Assembly (NCBI GenBank): GCA_947652115.1 | Contig: OX393570.1 | Location: 12,854,950 to 12,918,949, forward strand | From: Blastomussa wellsi | Lineage: Eukaryota > Cnidaria > Anthozoa > Scleractinia > Plerogyridae | Length of the DNA stretch: 64,000 bases | Reading direction: 5' to 3' | In this document: piece after piece, positions 45,814 through 56,551 of the stretch | Layout of the letters: each line of letters begins with the position of its first letter | Numbering within the stretch: the stretch's first letter is position 1 | Translations under genes and position numbers: made by a program | Notes under the pieces: generated by a model | Seen by the model: the letters and a program-made list of their open reading frames with translations, nothing else | Databases searched by the model: none | What the model was told of the DNA's origin: nothing

Positions 45814-45954
45814 TCAAGCAGAGCCTGTTTTTATTTTCTCGATCTCGCACATTGCCTCGACAACTTGGTGTGTTATCTGTCTTACCTCGTTCTGCCAAAC
45901 GGGTGTTGAAAGTTCCTTGTAAATACAGAATATCGTGTGGAAAAGCAGAAGCAT
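45814..45954 (-). CDS. Small conserved ORF (46 aa), element C copy
   Basis: MLLLFHTIFCIYKELSTPVW, then EAMCEIEKIKTG. It matches the ORF at 25055-25222 except for a few conservative changes and an earlier stop. Still open in an otherwise decayed element. Function unknown. Confidence 0.5.
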   Translation of the reverse strand: MLLLFHTIFCIYKELSTPVWQNEVRQITHQVVEAMCEIEKIKTGSA

Positions 45955-46084
45955 TTTGGCCTTCAGAAGCTGTTTATACGTGAGTTATCAAAAAAATTTG
46001 CCACTCTTTAATTTATTCTTACGTCCTCTGTGCTCCCAAAGCACATGCGTATGTACCCAAATATTGGGGATTTTTTGGCAAGGG

Positions 46085-46252
46085 ACAGACTTGTTCATTC
46101 TGCCCTTTCCTTTCATAAAACACTTTCCCTGTTTCTCTCAAGTTGGGCCACAAGTTATAAAGCGAACAACTTAACAGCCAGATATAACTTGGTTTCAGAA
46201 TTGGCTTGACAAAGTCAACAGTGTGACCATTTTCTGTTGTTACAATAGTGAG
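46085..46252 (-). pseudogene. Penton-like protein, N-terminal fragment, element C
   Basis: Matches the start of 26602-27270 (TTENGHTVDFVKPILKPSYI, NLRETGKVFYERKGQ). The start codon is changed from ATG to ATA. The rest of the gene and the whole two-helix membrane gene are deleted; the junction lies at about 46050-46090. Confidence 0.6.
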
Positions 46253-46317
46253 CACAACTATTTTATTGTTATTGCATATAAATTTCTAATTAAAAAATAA
46301 TGGTTAGTAATAAAAGA

Positions 46318-47455
46318 TGAACATTTTTAAAACCGCACGCACACAATCAGATTCTGTTGCGTTTGACTATCTCGAAAACAGAGCGCAAAAACAAATCGAA
46401 GGTAATGAGTCTGCCAACCTCACAAAATGGATTCAAAACCCCGAGGCGATAAAAATCGCGAAGGCTGCATTAGAAAACGCATGGGCTGCTTTTTGTGCAA
46501 GGTTTCCAAGGGCCAACAAAAGCAAATTTGTAACACAGACAACTTTTGTGTTGGACCACACAGCAACAGCTGAAATATTCTACAAAGAGGGTTCAGGCAG
46601 TCTGCAAAGCGTCTTCGGTTCAGACAGCAAATATTGGAGTGCAGACATGAAAAGCGCACTGGGTTTGGTTGTCATTGGTGGCTACCCTTACAAGTTATCG
46701 CCCAGTGCAGTAAAAAGTTCGCTGCCTGTTCCAGCAGTTGAATTTCATGACGCTGCACCAAGTTTGAAGACAATATTCAACAACTCAATCAATATTTATG
46801 TAATGCCTGACCAGTATTTTGCCACAAAGTTCAGAGAGATATTTCAAAGGGAACACATAAAGTTTCGAAACGTCAAAGCCCACAAAAAAATGGCTTGCGG
46901 AGCATAATCTATCTTTCTGGGCACAGCAGCTGAACTTTGCAGTGTGGTGCGTGATGACAGGTTGCGGAATCTCTCGTGAAGTATTTGACAAATATGGAAC
47001 GCTGAATCTGCAGCCGCAGCTGCGTGCTTTTTACATCCCCCACGTGTACTTCACGGTTCGGCACATCTTGTACCAGCTCGGAGGCATCCAAAGCTTCAGT
47101 GCATTGCCGGGTTACCCTACATTCAGTCAGATAAACAATCATTAGGACGTAGCTTCTCACAAAAGATTGTGCGCAGAGTTTGGTGTTGACCCGTCAATTA
47201 GTTACCGCTTCACGTACAGTGCAATCGACGGGCTGGGAAGCGTTTACATTTATTGCCAGGACCCTTTCATACTGGACGTGCCCTATCCATCAGCAAAAGC
47301 AAAATTCGACGACGAGGACCCAAAGGCGTCAGAAAAGGGAATTTCAGTATGCTTCATAAGAAACGATGCCGCAGAAGAACAATTCAATTGGTTCGCGCCC
47401 AAAACCTCGGCATGTTTGAGACTGGCAGGGCTTTCACATATCAATAAGTCAATCA
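46318..47455 (+). pseudogene. Virion-module protein (as 27310-28908), element C copy
   Basis: Here the N-terminus is intact: MNIFKTARTQSDSVAFDYLE, then a frame of 196 residues to 46907. A frameshift follows, and TGCGISREVFDKYGTLNLQP, FGVDPSISYRFTYSAIDGLG continue in other frames to about 47455. The C-terminal third, including the membrane anchor, is deleted; 47455-47520 jumps directly into the hydrophobic part of the next minus-strand gene. Confidence 0.6.
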
Positions 47456-47520
47456 CACAGCCGGTGGCCTTCAAAGAGTTGGTAATGGCACTAGTGACAG
47501 CGCCAATTCTTTCCAAAAAA

Positions 47521-47707
47521 CACAAAACAGTACTCTGACTAGGGCACAAGCCCAGACTACTTGACCAGGAGCCCAGTGCACACAGTAATCATGAGACTGG
47601 AATGCCTCCTATAATTATTGATTGCATGTGCGGTTTGAATTGATATCCCAACCAATTGACCCTTGACAGTAGGTGGTTATCCAATGATAACATTCCAGAT
47701 GACACCG
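47521..47707. other. No gene seen; left flank of element B
   Basis: No recognisable element A counterpart beyond about 47520. Confidence 0.3.
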
Positions 47708-47821
47708 AGTATGTCAAGGATTAAACAAATACCACCTTGTCACGCGCACCTCGTCGCTTGCTTCGCAAGCTCCTCGGTGCGCGCTCCTCGGTTGTATTTG
47801 TTTAATCCTTGACATACTACT
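47708..47821. repeat. Left terminal hairpin of element B
   Basis: 114 bp. Outer stem (A)GTATGTCAAGGATTAAAC with its complement ending at 47821; nested inner palindromes GCGCACC/GGTGCGC and GCTTGC/GCAAGC give a branched fold. The outer arm lacks the first three bases (AGT) of the signature. Confidence 0.85.
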
Positions 47822-47877
47822 TGGCAGAAGAACACTGTCAGGTTCTTTCAATTAGATTGAAGTGGCTGAGTCCAAAA

Positions 47878-48184
47878 ATGGTTCGCGGAGAAAACAACTG
47901 CGAGTGGTTGCTTCGAAACCGGACAAAGAACTGCGGCAAAAAGTGCAGCGGTCAATTTTGCTATCAGCACAAATGGCAAGAGAAAAAATGAATGCAAAAA
48001 CCGTTGCCATGCCGAGGTTGCGGAATCGGTGTTTTGACCGAACATCGTCTATGCGTGTATTGCGGAGGGGACGCGTTGCAAAAGCGGCTGAAACGGATAG
48101 AGAAACAAGCGAAGAAAAATTTTGAACGTGTTTTGCGCAAGCTCTCCCAAAAAGATCAACCATTTAGAGTTTTGCAAACCAATT
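47878..48184 (+). pseudogene. Zinc-ribbon small protein, element B left copy (one nonsense codon)
   Basis: MVRGENNCEWLLRNRTKNCG, a Cys-rich CGKKCSGQFCYQH, a TGA at 47989 where the right copy has glycine, then PCRGCGIGVLTEHRLCVYCG (two CxxC pairs, zinc ribbon) and a basic tail. Preceded by the motif CAATTAGATTG 20-30 bp before the ATG. Confidence 0.6.
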
Positions 48185-48208
48185 AGACATATGCACCAAA
48201 AGCAAAAT

Positions 48209-48517
48209 ATGTGCGATCTTTCAGAGTCAATCCAAAAACTTCCTCCAGAACTCCGAGAGCGAATTTGCAAGGAACATGTCGCAATCAAAACAAAGGAGCG
48301 ATTGGATTTCGGTTTCGATGCTGTGCACAAAGAATTGTTTGTGCAAAAAGAAAATGAGTTGCCTCCCTATTTTTGCGACAGTTGCGAACATTTTGTAAAA
48401 GTTTTCGTTTCCACAGAATGCGGCATCTCCAAACAAAATGGATTATGCAACACGTGTTACGAAAATGGTGTGGAAAATTTTTTGGGCAACAACGCCTATT
48501 TCGATTTGGACGACTAG
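48209..48517 (+). CDS. F-box-like zinc-binding small protein, element B left, gene 1 (intact)
   Basis: 102 residues: MCDLSESIQKLPPELRERIC, KTKERLDFGFDAVHKELF, then CDSC, a partly lost second CxxC (STEC), and CNTC before FLGNNAYFDLDD. The helix LPPELRERICKEH resembles an F-box core; the cysteines probably bind zinc. Motif CCAATTAGACATATGCACC lies 20-30 bp before the ATG. It is one of at least seven copies in the window. Function unknown. Confidence 0.6.
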   Translation: MCDLSESIQKLPPELRERICKEHVAIKTKERLDFGFDAVHKELFVQKENELPPYFCDSCEHFVKVFVSTECGISKQNGLCNTCYENGVENFLGNNAYFDLDD

Positions 48518-48646
48518 CGGCTTCTTTGCAAACAAGAAAAGTCTTTGGAGAGTGCAAAGAAAAATTATGCCCATGTTTTGCGCGAGCTGAGGCACAACCA
48601 TTTAGAGTTTTGCGAACCAATTAGAGATATGCACCAAAAGCAAAAC

Positions 48647-48785
48647 ATGTGCGATCTTTCCAAGGCAATTCAAAACCTCCCTCCAGAACTCCGTGAGCGA
48701 ATCTGTTGGGAATTGCGTTAAATAAAAGTCAAAGAGCGATTCGATCTCGGTTTTGCTGCGGTGCAAAGAGAATTTATAGGAGCGG
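48647..48785 (+). pseudogene. F-box-like protein, truncated second copy, left arm
   Basis: MCDLSKAIQNLPPELRERIC, a stop (TAA) at 48719, then VKERFDLGFAAVQREFI. The zinc part is missing. The right-arm twin (56552-56701) is open and ends FIGAQKN. Preceded by CCAATTAGAGATATGCACC. Confidence 0.55.
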
Positions 48786-48807
48786 AAAAAAAATTAAGTC
48801 TACCAAA

Positions 48808-48921
48808 TTTTGCACAAGCAGCCAGACAAAATTTTTTTTTGGCAAATTTTGCACAAGCAGCAGCCAGAGGAGCGGCAAACAAATCTGTGGCAAACAAATT
48901 TTGCACAAGCGGCAGCCAGAC
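48808..48921. repeat. Iteron-like array upstream of Rep-like gene, left arm
   Basis: Three units TTTTGCACAAGC(A/G)GC(A)GCCAGA at 48808, 48847 and 48899. The Rep-like ATG is about 90 bp downstream. Confidence 0.65.
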
Positions 48922-49011
48922 AATATTTTTTCGCAAATATTTCTCCCAATTGAACATATGTAGCCAAAAAATATATGCATATTTCGACAACAAAAAATTC
49001 TACAGCTACAA

Positions 49012-51835
49012 ATGGCAGTGCAAAAAACATTCGAAAGCATGGGCCTCCGTTGCGAAAAAAAACGTGGCGACCCATCTTCTTCTCGAGAACGCCTGGGATA
49101 GCAACCTCTTGCCGGACATCTCGAAAGTCGACTACCTAGCAGGAAACCTCGGCAAGACACACCTGCAACCACTGCAAGGACTGCCCGCGTTTGTCGACGA
49201 CATCTACGTGTTCGGCTTTCTCCGCCGCGAAGAGTGCGTTTTCCAAAAAGGCCGCTTTTCTTGCACAACAGGTGAGGAATGTTCCGCAAAACTTGTGGTC
49301 GCAAAAATCGCCCTCGCTGTGCAACAGAGCCTGGGCACAAGACCGGACGGCAGCAAAAGAAAATACATGCAGACAAGCATCGTCCACACCCTCGCAAAAA
49401 CAGGCGGAGGCGCGATATGTGCAACAATAGCAACAATAGAAGCCGAGATAGCGGGCTACGTCGTCGCCAAAATCGACGTTTCCAAAATGTCTTTGGAAGA
49501 TTTGCCCGAAGCGCTGCTCGCTTTCGAACGGCAGCTGCTCGCCCAAGGTTTTGAAATCTACTCCATTGACTACACGGAAGATTTTTCCGGAGTGCTGGAC
49601 CGCGAAGCCCTTGTTGCGCACCTAGAATTCGAAGGTTTTTGCCAGATGGGCAACTTTTCTGTTGCAATTGGTTCGGAGGCGCCAACGATTCTGCAGAACA
49701 CTGACATTGTGGGGAAACACGTGTGCACATGGGTCTCGAAAAGAAAAAACCGCACGACATGAACAAAAGCATACAACAAGATCACTTCCAACTTCGAAGC
49801 GGGCGAGATTCGAGAACCAGTGGGCGGCCATCTCGCCGACTATGCAGACTGCCCAAACGAGCACTTGCGCCAAACTTTCCAACACCCAGATGTCCAAGAG
49901 CGCGGATGCACCAGAATCGAAGTTTCGATATATGGGTGCCACAGAAGCGAGCTGTCGAAAGGAACCGCTGACAGTGTGCTGCAGGAAACTTTGGCAAAGG
50001 TTTCGTCGGAAGGAGAAGGTCTTTTCGTGGTCCAGCCACCGAGCAAACAATGGGAAAACCTGGCTTCTTGCCTGGACTGCTGCCTCGTTTTGGCGGACCG
50101 CCCGCAAGGCCACATATTTGTCGGCTGGTACTCGCACACATAAACAGGAAGAATATCGGGGGTGCACGTGCAGCCAACCAAAGTGAACGTGGAGGACGAC
50201 GCGAAATGGGAAAATTCGGTGGTGTGGGCGGCAGCCGACTTTGATTTCCGCGCAAGCCCGATTTTTCGGGTCGACCTCCTTTCCACACAGGAAGAAGGTG
50301 TGGAAATAGGGCCTCTGCGTTGCTACACAAAAGACGAGGAAGCGAAAACAATATTGGCGGCAAGCAAAAGGCCATGCCAGCTGCACCCAGACGCCCCAGA
50401 CCCCAGTCTTCTTCTTCCATCGACAAAAACCGTTTCTTGGGAATGGTGGCAAACCAAATGCAGCGCTATTGGGCGAAATGTCTCCAAATTCCAGCTGCAA
50501 GAAGTGCCAGAAATCGCCGAAGGGCGGCAAATTTCGACACTTTCCACCAGATCTCGCGAAAAAGTGTTGCAAGAGTTGCGGGATGCGGCAAGCGCAGAAG
50601 AATGGCAAAGACGTTCTTGGGACAAACAAGCGACCGAGGCAAAGCGAAACGAAGAAGAATTGGCTCGCCGCAAAGCAGTGCTGGATCGCCGCAAAGCAGA
50701 GCTGGCAAGGGTTGGAAACATTGTGCAATCGAAAAGGGTCTGGGATCGAAAAAGCCTGGAGGTGCGGGAGAAGGTGGAAAAATGTTTGCGAGAATCTGCA
50801 ACCAAAGTTGCGGCGCTTGCACGCACAAAGTGGAAAGTTGTCGGCGGCAGGCAAACAACCGAAGGCAAATTTCGGGTTGTATTGGCAAACGAAGGGAAAA
50901 TCGCCAACGTGTTTGCAACAAAAGGTCTGCAAAAAATTGTTTCGGAATGCCTGGACATTTTCGAAAAGACCATAACGGACTGGTTCGTTCCTTCTTTTTC
51001 CAACATCGGAAAGCTCGGAGGTTTGGAAATAGAGATAGGGAAGCCGCAAAGTTTCTGCGACAACGAAGGGACAAATATTGTTTGGAACCAAATTCGTGTT
51101 GTTTCCGCCCCAGATCCGCAAATAGCTGCAATTTTGCACGCGTTGGAAAAGGAGAGCGAAAAATTCGCTTTTCTTCGAGAAGAGTTCGAAGAAGAAAAAG
51201 AAAAAGAAATGGTGTTCGAAAAAGTTGCGGCATCGAAAAACAAGGACACGAAAAAAACAATAGACTTGCAGCCTGGCGAATACAAGTGCAAGAAGTTCGC
51301 CTGGACAATTTTTTCGAAAATCTCTGCGAACCATTTCATTTGTGTTTCCGGTTGGAGAGGACAGGGAACCGAAAACAGACGACGAAACCCCAGTCTGTGG
51401 CTATTTTCTGGAAAAAGAGGTGGCGAATCTTGGAGGCTTCGACTTCCTCCAAGAAAGAACAACGCCCTTGCTTTGCAGAATCGGGGAAGAGAGAACCACA
51501 CCACAAAAAAAGAAGGACAGACTTGTTGCTCTGGCGTATGCAACAATTTGGCCGCCAGGAAGGCAGAAAACAAAATCCCCCCAAAAAGCAACAACGAACA
51601 GTTCTCCGAGATCCCAGGATTTCCATTTTTTGTGTGTTCGGGGGCTATTTTGCCCACAATTGTGGCAACATTTTGGTTCTCCTTTGTTTCTGCATATTTG
51701 CAGAGAGAATCCCAATCTTCCCAATATTCCATGTCTTCTTGTTCGAAATTTTTTCTTGTTTCTTCGAACTGCTCGCGTCGAAAGTGTGGCAAAACACCTC
51801 TGCCGTAGACCAATTCCATTTTGGATTGCATTGCA
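49012..51835 (+). pseudogene. Rep-like large protein, element B left copy
   Basis: Starts MAVQKTFESMGLRCEK; an 8-A run then shifts the frame (7 A in the right copy). Conserved blocks: LPDISKVDYLAGNLGKTHLQ, YSIDYTEDFSGVLDREALVA (49558), TKAYNKITSNFEAGEIREPV (49763), RGCTRIEVSIYG (49899), DRPQGHIFVGWY (50095), then QPTKVNVEDDAKWENSVVW, a coiled-coil rich in Glu/Lys/Arg (50540-50830), KLGGLEIEIGKPQSF and PGEYKCKKFAWT. About 930 residues if open. Nonsense codons lie at about 49759 and 50142. Order of ID-T-DF, YNK and TRIE blocks recalls Rep_trans-type initiators, but no catalytic tyrosine can be assigned. Unrecognised family otherwise. Confidence 0.5.
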
Positions 51836-51958
51836 TGTTTCCAATTCGATGTTCTATTCTATTGGATGAATTCTGCTGTTGCGGGTTTTCCAACTGCAAA
51901 TTTTCGGATGGCATGGCAGCCGAGATGTCCCAGTTAGAGATTTGCATTGGAAAAAGAA

Positions 51959-52282
51959 ATGGCAGGAGAAAACACGTGCATTTCCAAGAGAATCCAAAAA
52001 CTTTCACCAGAACTCTGCGAGCAAATCTGCAAAGAATTCGTCGTTGCAAAAACAAAGGAGCGCTTGGATCTCGGTTTCGATGCCGTGCACAAAGAATTGT
52101 TTGCGCAAAAAGAAAACGAGATGCCGCCCTATTTTTGCGACAGATGCCAAAGTTTTGTCCAGCCTTTCGTTTCTCGAGAATGTGGCATTTCCAAACAAAA
52201 TGGCCTTTGCGACACATGTTTCGAAAATGGCGTTGAAAATGTTCTTGGCAACAACGCCTATTTCGATTGGTACTTCGAATAG
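51959..52282 (+). CDS. F-box-like zinc-binding small protein, element B left, gene 3 (intact)
   Basis: 107 residues from ATG 51959: MAGENTCISKRIQKLSPELC, KTKERLDLGFDAVHKELFAQ, CDRC, SREC, CDTC, ending NNAYFDWYFE. Motif CAGTTAGAGATTTGCATTGG ends 9 bp before the ATG. Located behind the Rep-like gene and convergent with the membrane protein at 52360. Same family as 48209. Confidence 0.6.
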   Translation: MAGENTCISKRIQKLSPELCEQICKEFVVAKTKERLDLGFDAVHKELFAQKENEMPPYFCDRCQSFVQPFVSRECGISKQNGLCDTCFENGVENVLGNNAYFDWYFE

Positions 52283-52359
52283 AGCGCAACAAAATTTTCG
52301 ACAACCATCCGCTGTTTCTGCAGCCGCGCATTTTTTCGAACTACCAAATTTTTCGATCG

Positions 52360-52833
52360 CTAGTCCATTGGACAAATTCCTTTTTTGTGCGCAGGCTGCT
52401 GTAGTGGATTGTGCGCAGGCTGCACATTTTTGGGTTGCGTGGAATTCCGCTGTTTCCACTCTTCTAACTTCGGCCGCAGTGTTGCATGCAGAAAAAAGAG
52501 GGCAGAGGCAATCCCGCCAACAATCCCAACAACCTCCACAACACCCCAAGCAGCAGACGTTGCGGCATTGGCAGCGCGCACCACCCTGTCTGTTTGCTCT
52601 CGAACAGCATTGCTGTTTTTTTCTATACTCTCCAAGATTCCTTCGCTTTTTTCTTCCACTTCCTCTTCCAACCCCTGCAAACCTTCCCCAATCTCCTCCA
52701 CATCTTCGAAGTGGCTTTCTTGGGTCTCCAACAAGAAATCCATTTTTTTCTGCAGGTTCTGCACGCCGGCCAGGATCTGCGGCAGAAGAGCAACATCCTG
52801 CCACTTTTCGGTTTCTGCGGGCTTTGCAACCAC
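52360..52833 (-). CDS. Coiled-coil single-pass membrane protein, element B
   Basis: An open frame of about 157 residues (no ATG at the 5' end; first codon in the open part is GTG, and an in-frame stop lies about 60 bp upstream, so the start is uncertain). Leucine-rich coiled coil (LPQILAGVQNLQKKMDFLLE, then GLQGLEEEVEEKSEGILESI), KNSNAVREQTDRVVRAANA, one membrane helix VVEVVGIVGGIASALFFL, and a tail ending KKGICPMD. Homologous to 24219-24600. Role unknown; perhaps envelope or membrane anchoring. Confidence 0.55.
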   Translation of the reverse strand: MVAKPAETEKWQDVALLPQILAGVQNLQKKMDFLLETQESHFEDVEEIGEGLQGLEEEVEEKSEGILESIEKNSNAVREQTDRVVRAANAATSAAWGVVEVVGIVGGIASALFFLHATLRPKLEEWKQRNSTQPKNVQPAHNPLQQPAHKKGICPMD

Positions 52834-52923
52834 GGTTTCTGCTGTTGCAGCCGCTGTTTCGGTTTGTTTTTAGAGAACACCTGCTTCTCTCCATATTCTG
52901 TAGAGCCTTGTTGTGCCAATGCC

Positions 52924-53123
52924 NNNNNNNNNNNNNNNNNNNNNNNNNNNNNNNNNNNNNNNNNNNNNNNNNNNNNNNNNNNNNNNNNNNNNNNNNNNNN
53001 NNNNNNNNNNNNNNNNNNNNNNNNNNNNNNNNNNNNNNNNNNNNNNNNNNNNNNNNNNNNNNNNNNNNNNNNNNNNNNNNNNNNNNNNNNNNNNNNNNNN
53101 NNNNNNNNNNNNNNNNNNNNNNN
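52924..53123. other. Assembly gap (200 N)
   Basis: Exactly 200 N, a conventional placeholder. The true size is unknown and may hide further genes of element B. Confidence 1.
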
Positions 53124-53366
53124 CATGTCGCAAAGGCCATTTTGTTTGGAAATGCCACATTCTCGAGAAACGAAAGGCTGGACAAAACTTTGGCATCTGT
53201 CGCAAAAATAGGGCAGCATCTCGTTTTCTTTTTGTGCGAACAATTCTTTGTGCAAGGCATCGAAATCGAGATCCAAGCGCTCTTTTGTTTTTGCAACGAC
53301 GAATTCTTTGCAGATTCGCTCGCGGAGTTCTGGTGGAAGATTTTGGATTCTCTTGGAAATGCACAT
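53124..53366 (-). pseudogene. F-box-like protein gene 3, right arm, cut by the gap
   Basis: MCISKRIQNLPPELRERICK, DALHKELFAQKENEMLPYFC, then CDRC, SREC and GLCDM at the gap edge. The N-terminus is three codons shorter than the left copy because of a small deletion. Confidence 0.6.
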
Positions 53367-53499
53367 GTCTCGGCTGCCATGCCATCCGAAAATGTGCAGT
53401 TGGAAAACCCGCCACAGTGGCATTCGTCCAATGGAATAGAACATCGAATTGGAAACATGCAATGCTATACAAAATGCAATTGGTCTACGGCAGAGGTGT

Positions 53500-56324
53500 T
53501 TTGCCACACTTTCGACGCGAACAGTTCGGAGAAACAAGAAAAAATTTCGAAGAAGAAGACATGGAATATTGGGAAGATTGAGATTCTCTCTGCAAATATG
53601 CAGAAACAAAGGAGAACCAAAATGTTGCCACAATTGTGGGCAAAATAGCCCCCGAACACGCAAAAAATGGAAATCCTGGGATCTCGGAGAACTGTTCGTT
53701 GTTGCTTTTTGGGGGGATTTTGTTTTCTGCCTTCCTGGCGGCCAAATTGTTGCATAGTTTCTTTTTTGTGGTGTGGTTCTCTCTTCCCCGATTCTGCAAA
53801 GCAATGGCGTTGTTCTTTTTGGAGGAAGTCGAAGCCTCCAAGATTCGCCACCTCTTTTTCCAGAAAATAGCCACAGACTGGGGTTTCATCGTCTGTTTTC
53901 GGTTCCCCGTCCTCTCCAACCAGAAACACAAACAAAATGGTTGGCGGAGAGTTTCGAAAAATTGTCCAGGCGAACTTCTTGCACTTGTATTCGCCGGGCT
54001 GCAAGTCTATTGTTTTTTTCATGTCCTTGTTTTTCGGTGCCGCAACTTTTTCGAACACCGTTTTTTTTTCTTTTTCTTTTTCGAACTCTTCTCGAAGAAA
54101 AGCGAATTTTTCGCTCTCCTTTTCCAATGCGTGCAAAATTGCAGCTATTTGCGGATCTGGGGTGGAAACAACACAAATTGGGTTCCAAACAATATTTGTC
54201 CCTTCGTTGTTGCAGAAACTTTGCGGCTTCCCTATCTCTATTTCCAAACCTCCGAGCTTTTCGATAAGGAAAAAGAAGGAAGCCAGAAAGTCGTTCTGTC
54301 GAACCAGTCCATTTTGGTCTTTTCAAAAATGTCCAGGCATTCCGAAACATTTTTTTGCAGAGCTTTTGTTGCAAACGCGTTGGCGATTTTCCCTTCGTTT
54401 GCCAATACAATCCGAAATTTGCCTTTGGTTGTTTGCCTGCCGCCGACAACTTTCCACTTCGCGCGTGCAAGCGCCGCAACTTTGGTTGCAGATTCTCGCA
54501 AACATTTTTCCACCTTCTCCCGCACCTCCAGGCTTTTTCGATCCCAGACCCTTTTCGATCGCACAATGTTTCCAACCCTTGCCAGCTCTGCTTTGCGGCG
54601 ATCCAGCACTGCTTTGCGGCGAGCCAATTCTTCTTCGTTTCGCTTTGCCTCAGTCGCTTGTTTGTCCCAAGAACGTCTTCGCCATTCTTCTGCGCTTGCC
54701 GCATCCCGCAACTCTTGCAACACTTTTTCGCGAGATCTGGTGGAAAGTGTCGAAATTTGCCGCCCTTCGGCGATTTCTGGCACTTCTTGCAGCCTGAATT
54801 TGGAGACATTTCGCCCAATAGCGCTACATTTGGTTTGCCGCCATTCCCAAGAAACGGTTTTTGTCGATTGAAGAAGACTGGGGTCTGGGGCGCCTGGGTT
54901 CAGCTGGCAGGGCCTTTTGCTTGCCGCCAATATTGTTTTCGCTTCCTCGTCTTTTGTGTAGCAACGCAGAGGCCCTATTTCCACACCTTTTTCCTGTGTG
55001 GAAAGGAGGTCGACCCAAAAAATCGGGCTTCCACGGAAACCAAAGTCGGCTTCCGCCCACACCACCGAATTTTCCCATTTCGCTTCGTCCTCCACGTTCG
55101 CTTTGGTTGGCTGCACGTGCACCCCCGATATTCTTCATGTTTGTGTGTGCGCGTACCAGCCGACAAATATGTGGCCTTGCGGGCGGTCCGCCAAAACAAG
55201 GCAGCGGTCCAGGCAAGAAGCCAGGTTTTCCCATTGTTTGCTCGGTGGCTGGACCACGAAAAGACCTTCTCCTACCAGCGAAACCTTTGCCAAAGTTTCC
55301 TGCAGCACACTGTCGGCGGTTTCTTTCGAGAGCTCGCTTCTGTGGCACCCATATATCGAAACTTCGATTCTGGTGCATCCGCGCTCTTGGACATCTGGGT
55401 GTTGGAAAGTTTGGCGCAAGTGCTCGGTTGGGCAGTCTGCATAGTTGGCGAGATGGCCGCCCACTGGTTCTCGAATCTCGCCCGCTTCGAAGTTGGAAGT
55501 GATCTTGTTGTATGCTTTTGTTCGTGTCGTGTGGTTTTTTCTTTTCGAGATCCATGTGCACACGTGTTTCCCCACAATGTCGGTGTTCTGCAGAATCGTT
55601 GGTGCCTCCGAACCAATTGCAACAGAAAAGTCGCCCATCTGGCGAAAACCTTCGAATTCTAAGTGCGCAACAAGGGCTTCGCGGTCCAGCACTCTGGAAA
55701 AATCTTGCGTGTAGTCGATGGAGTAAATTCCAAAACCTTGGGCGAGCCGCTGCCGTTTGAAAGCGGGCAGCGCTTCATGCAAATCTTCCAAAGACATTTC
55801 GGAAACATCGATTTTGGCGACGACGTAGCCCGCTATCTCGTCTTCTGGAAAGAGTCTGTGCCACTGGGACTTCACCTGTTGCAACGTTTCGGCTTCTATT
55901 CTTGCTATTGTTGAACGTATCGCGCCTCTGCTTGTTTTTGCGAGGGTGTGGACGATGCTTGTCTGCATGTATTTTCTTTTGCTGCCGTCCGGTCTTGTGC
56001 CCAGGCTCTGTTGCACAGCGAGGGCGATTTTTGCGACCACGAGTTTTGCGGAACCTTCTTCGCCTGTTGTGCAAGAAAAGTGGCCTTTTTTTGGAAAACG
56101 CACTCTTTGCGGCGGAGATAGCCGAACACGTAGATGTCGTCGACAAACGCGGGCAGTCCTTGCAGTGGTTGCAGGTGTGTCTTGCCGAGGTTTCCTGCTA
56201 GGTAGTCGACTTTCAAGATGTCCGGCAAGAGGTTGCTATCCCAGGCGTTCTCGAGAAGAAGATGGGTGGCCACGTTTTTTTCGCAACGGAGGCCCATGCT
56301 TTCGAATGTTTTTTGCACTGCCAT
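53500..56324 (-). pseudogene. Rep-like large protein, element B right copy
   Basis: Twin of 49012-51835. From M at 56324: MAVQKTFESMGLRCEKNVAT is in frame here. A frameshift in an A-run near 56090 follows, then a long frame 55135-56103 holds VKSQWHRLFPEDEIAGYVVA (lost on the left by a 51-bp deletion), YSIDYTQDFSRVLD, TKAYNKITSNFEAGE and RGCTRIEVSIYG. A nonsense codon at about 55136, then 54238-55122 and 53886-54247 give the coiled-coil and C-terminal parts, including a segment near 54270-54300 (absent on the left). Lesions differ from the left copy. Confidence 0.5.
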
Positions 56325-56414
56325 TTGTAGCTGTAGAATTTTTTGTTGTCGAAATATGCATATATTTTTTGGCTACATATGTTCAATTGGGAGAAAAATT
56401 GCGAAAAAAATATT

Positions 56415-56530
56415 GTCTGGCTGCCGCTTATGCAAAATTTGTTTGCCACAGATTTGTTTGCCGCTCCTCTGGCTGCTGCTTGTGCAAAATTTGGGAAAAA
56501 AAATTTTGTCTGGCTGCTTGTGCAAAATTT
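56415..56530. repeat. Iteron-like array, right arm
   Basis: Inverted counterpart of 48808-48921: gtctggctgc(cg)cttatgcaaaat-type units at about 56415, 56467 and 56508. Confidence 0.6.
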
Positions 56531-56551
56531 GGTAGCTGAAATTTGGTAGAC

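Noticed and set aside
49622..51334. Long antisense ORFs over the Rep-like genes in both arms
   Set aside because: Codon-bias artefact of GA-rich coding strand; the proteins are Phe/Leu/Ser/Cys-rich and no independent support is visible.
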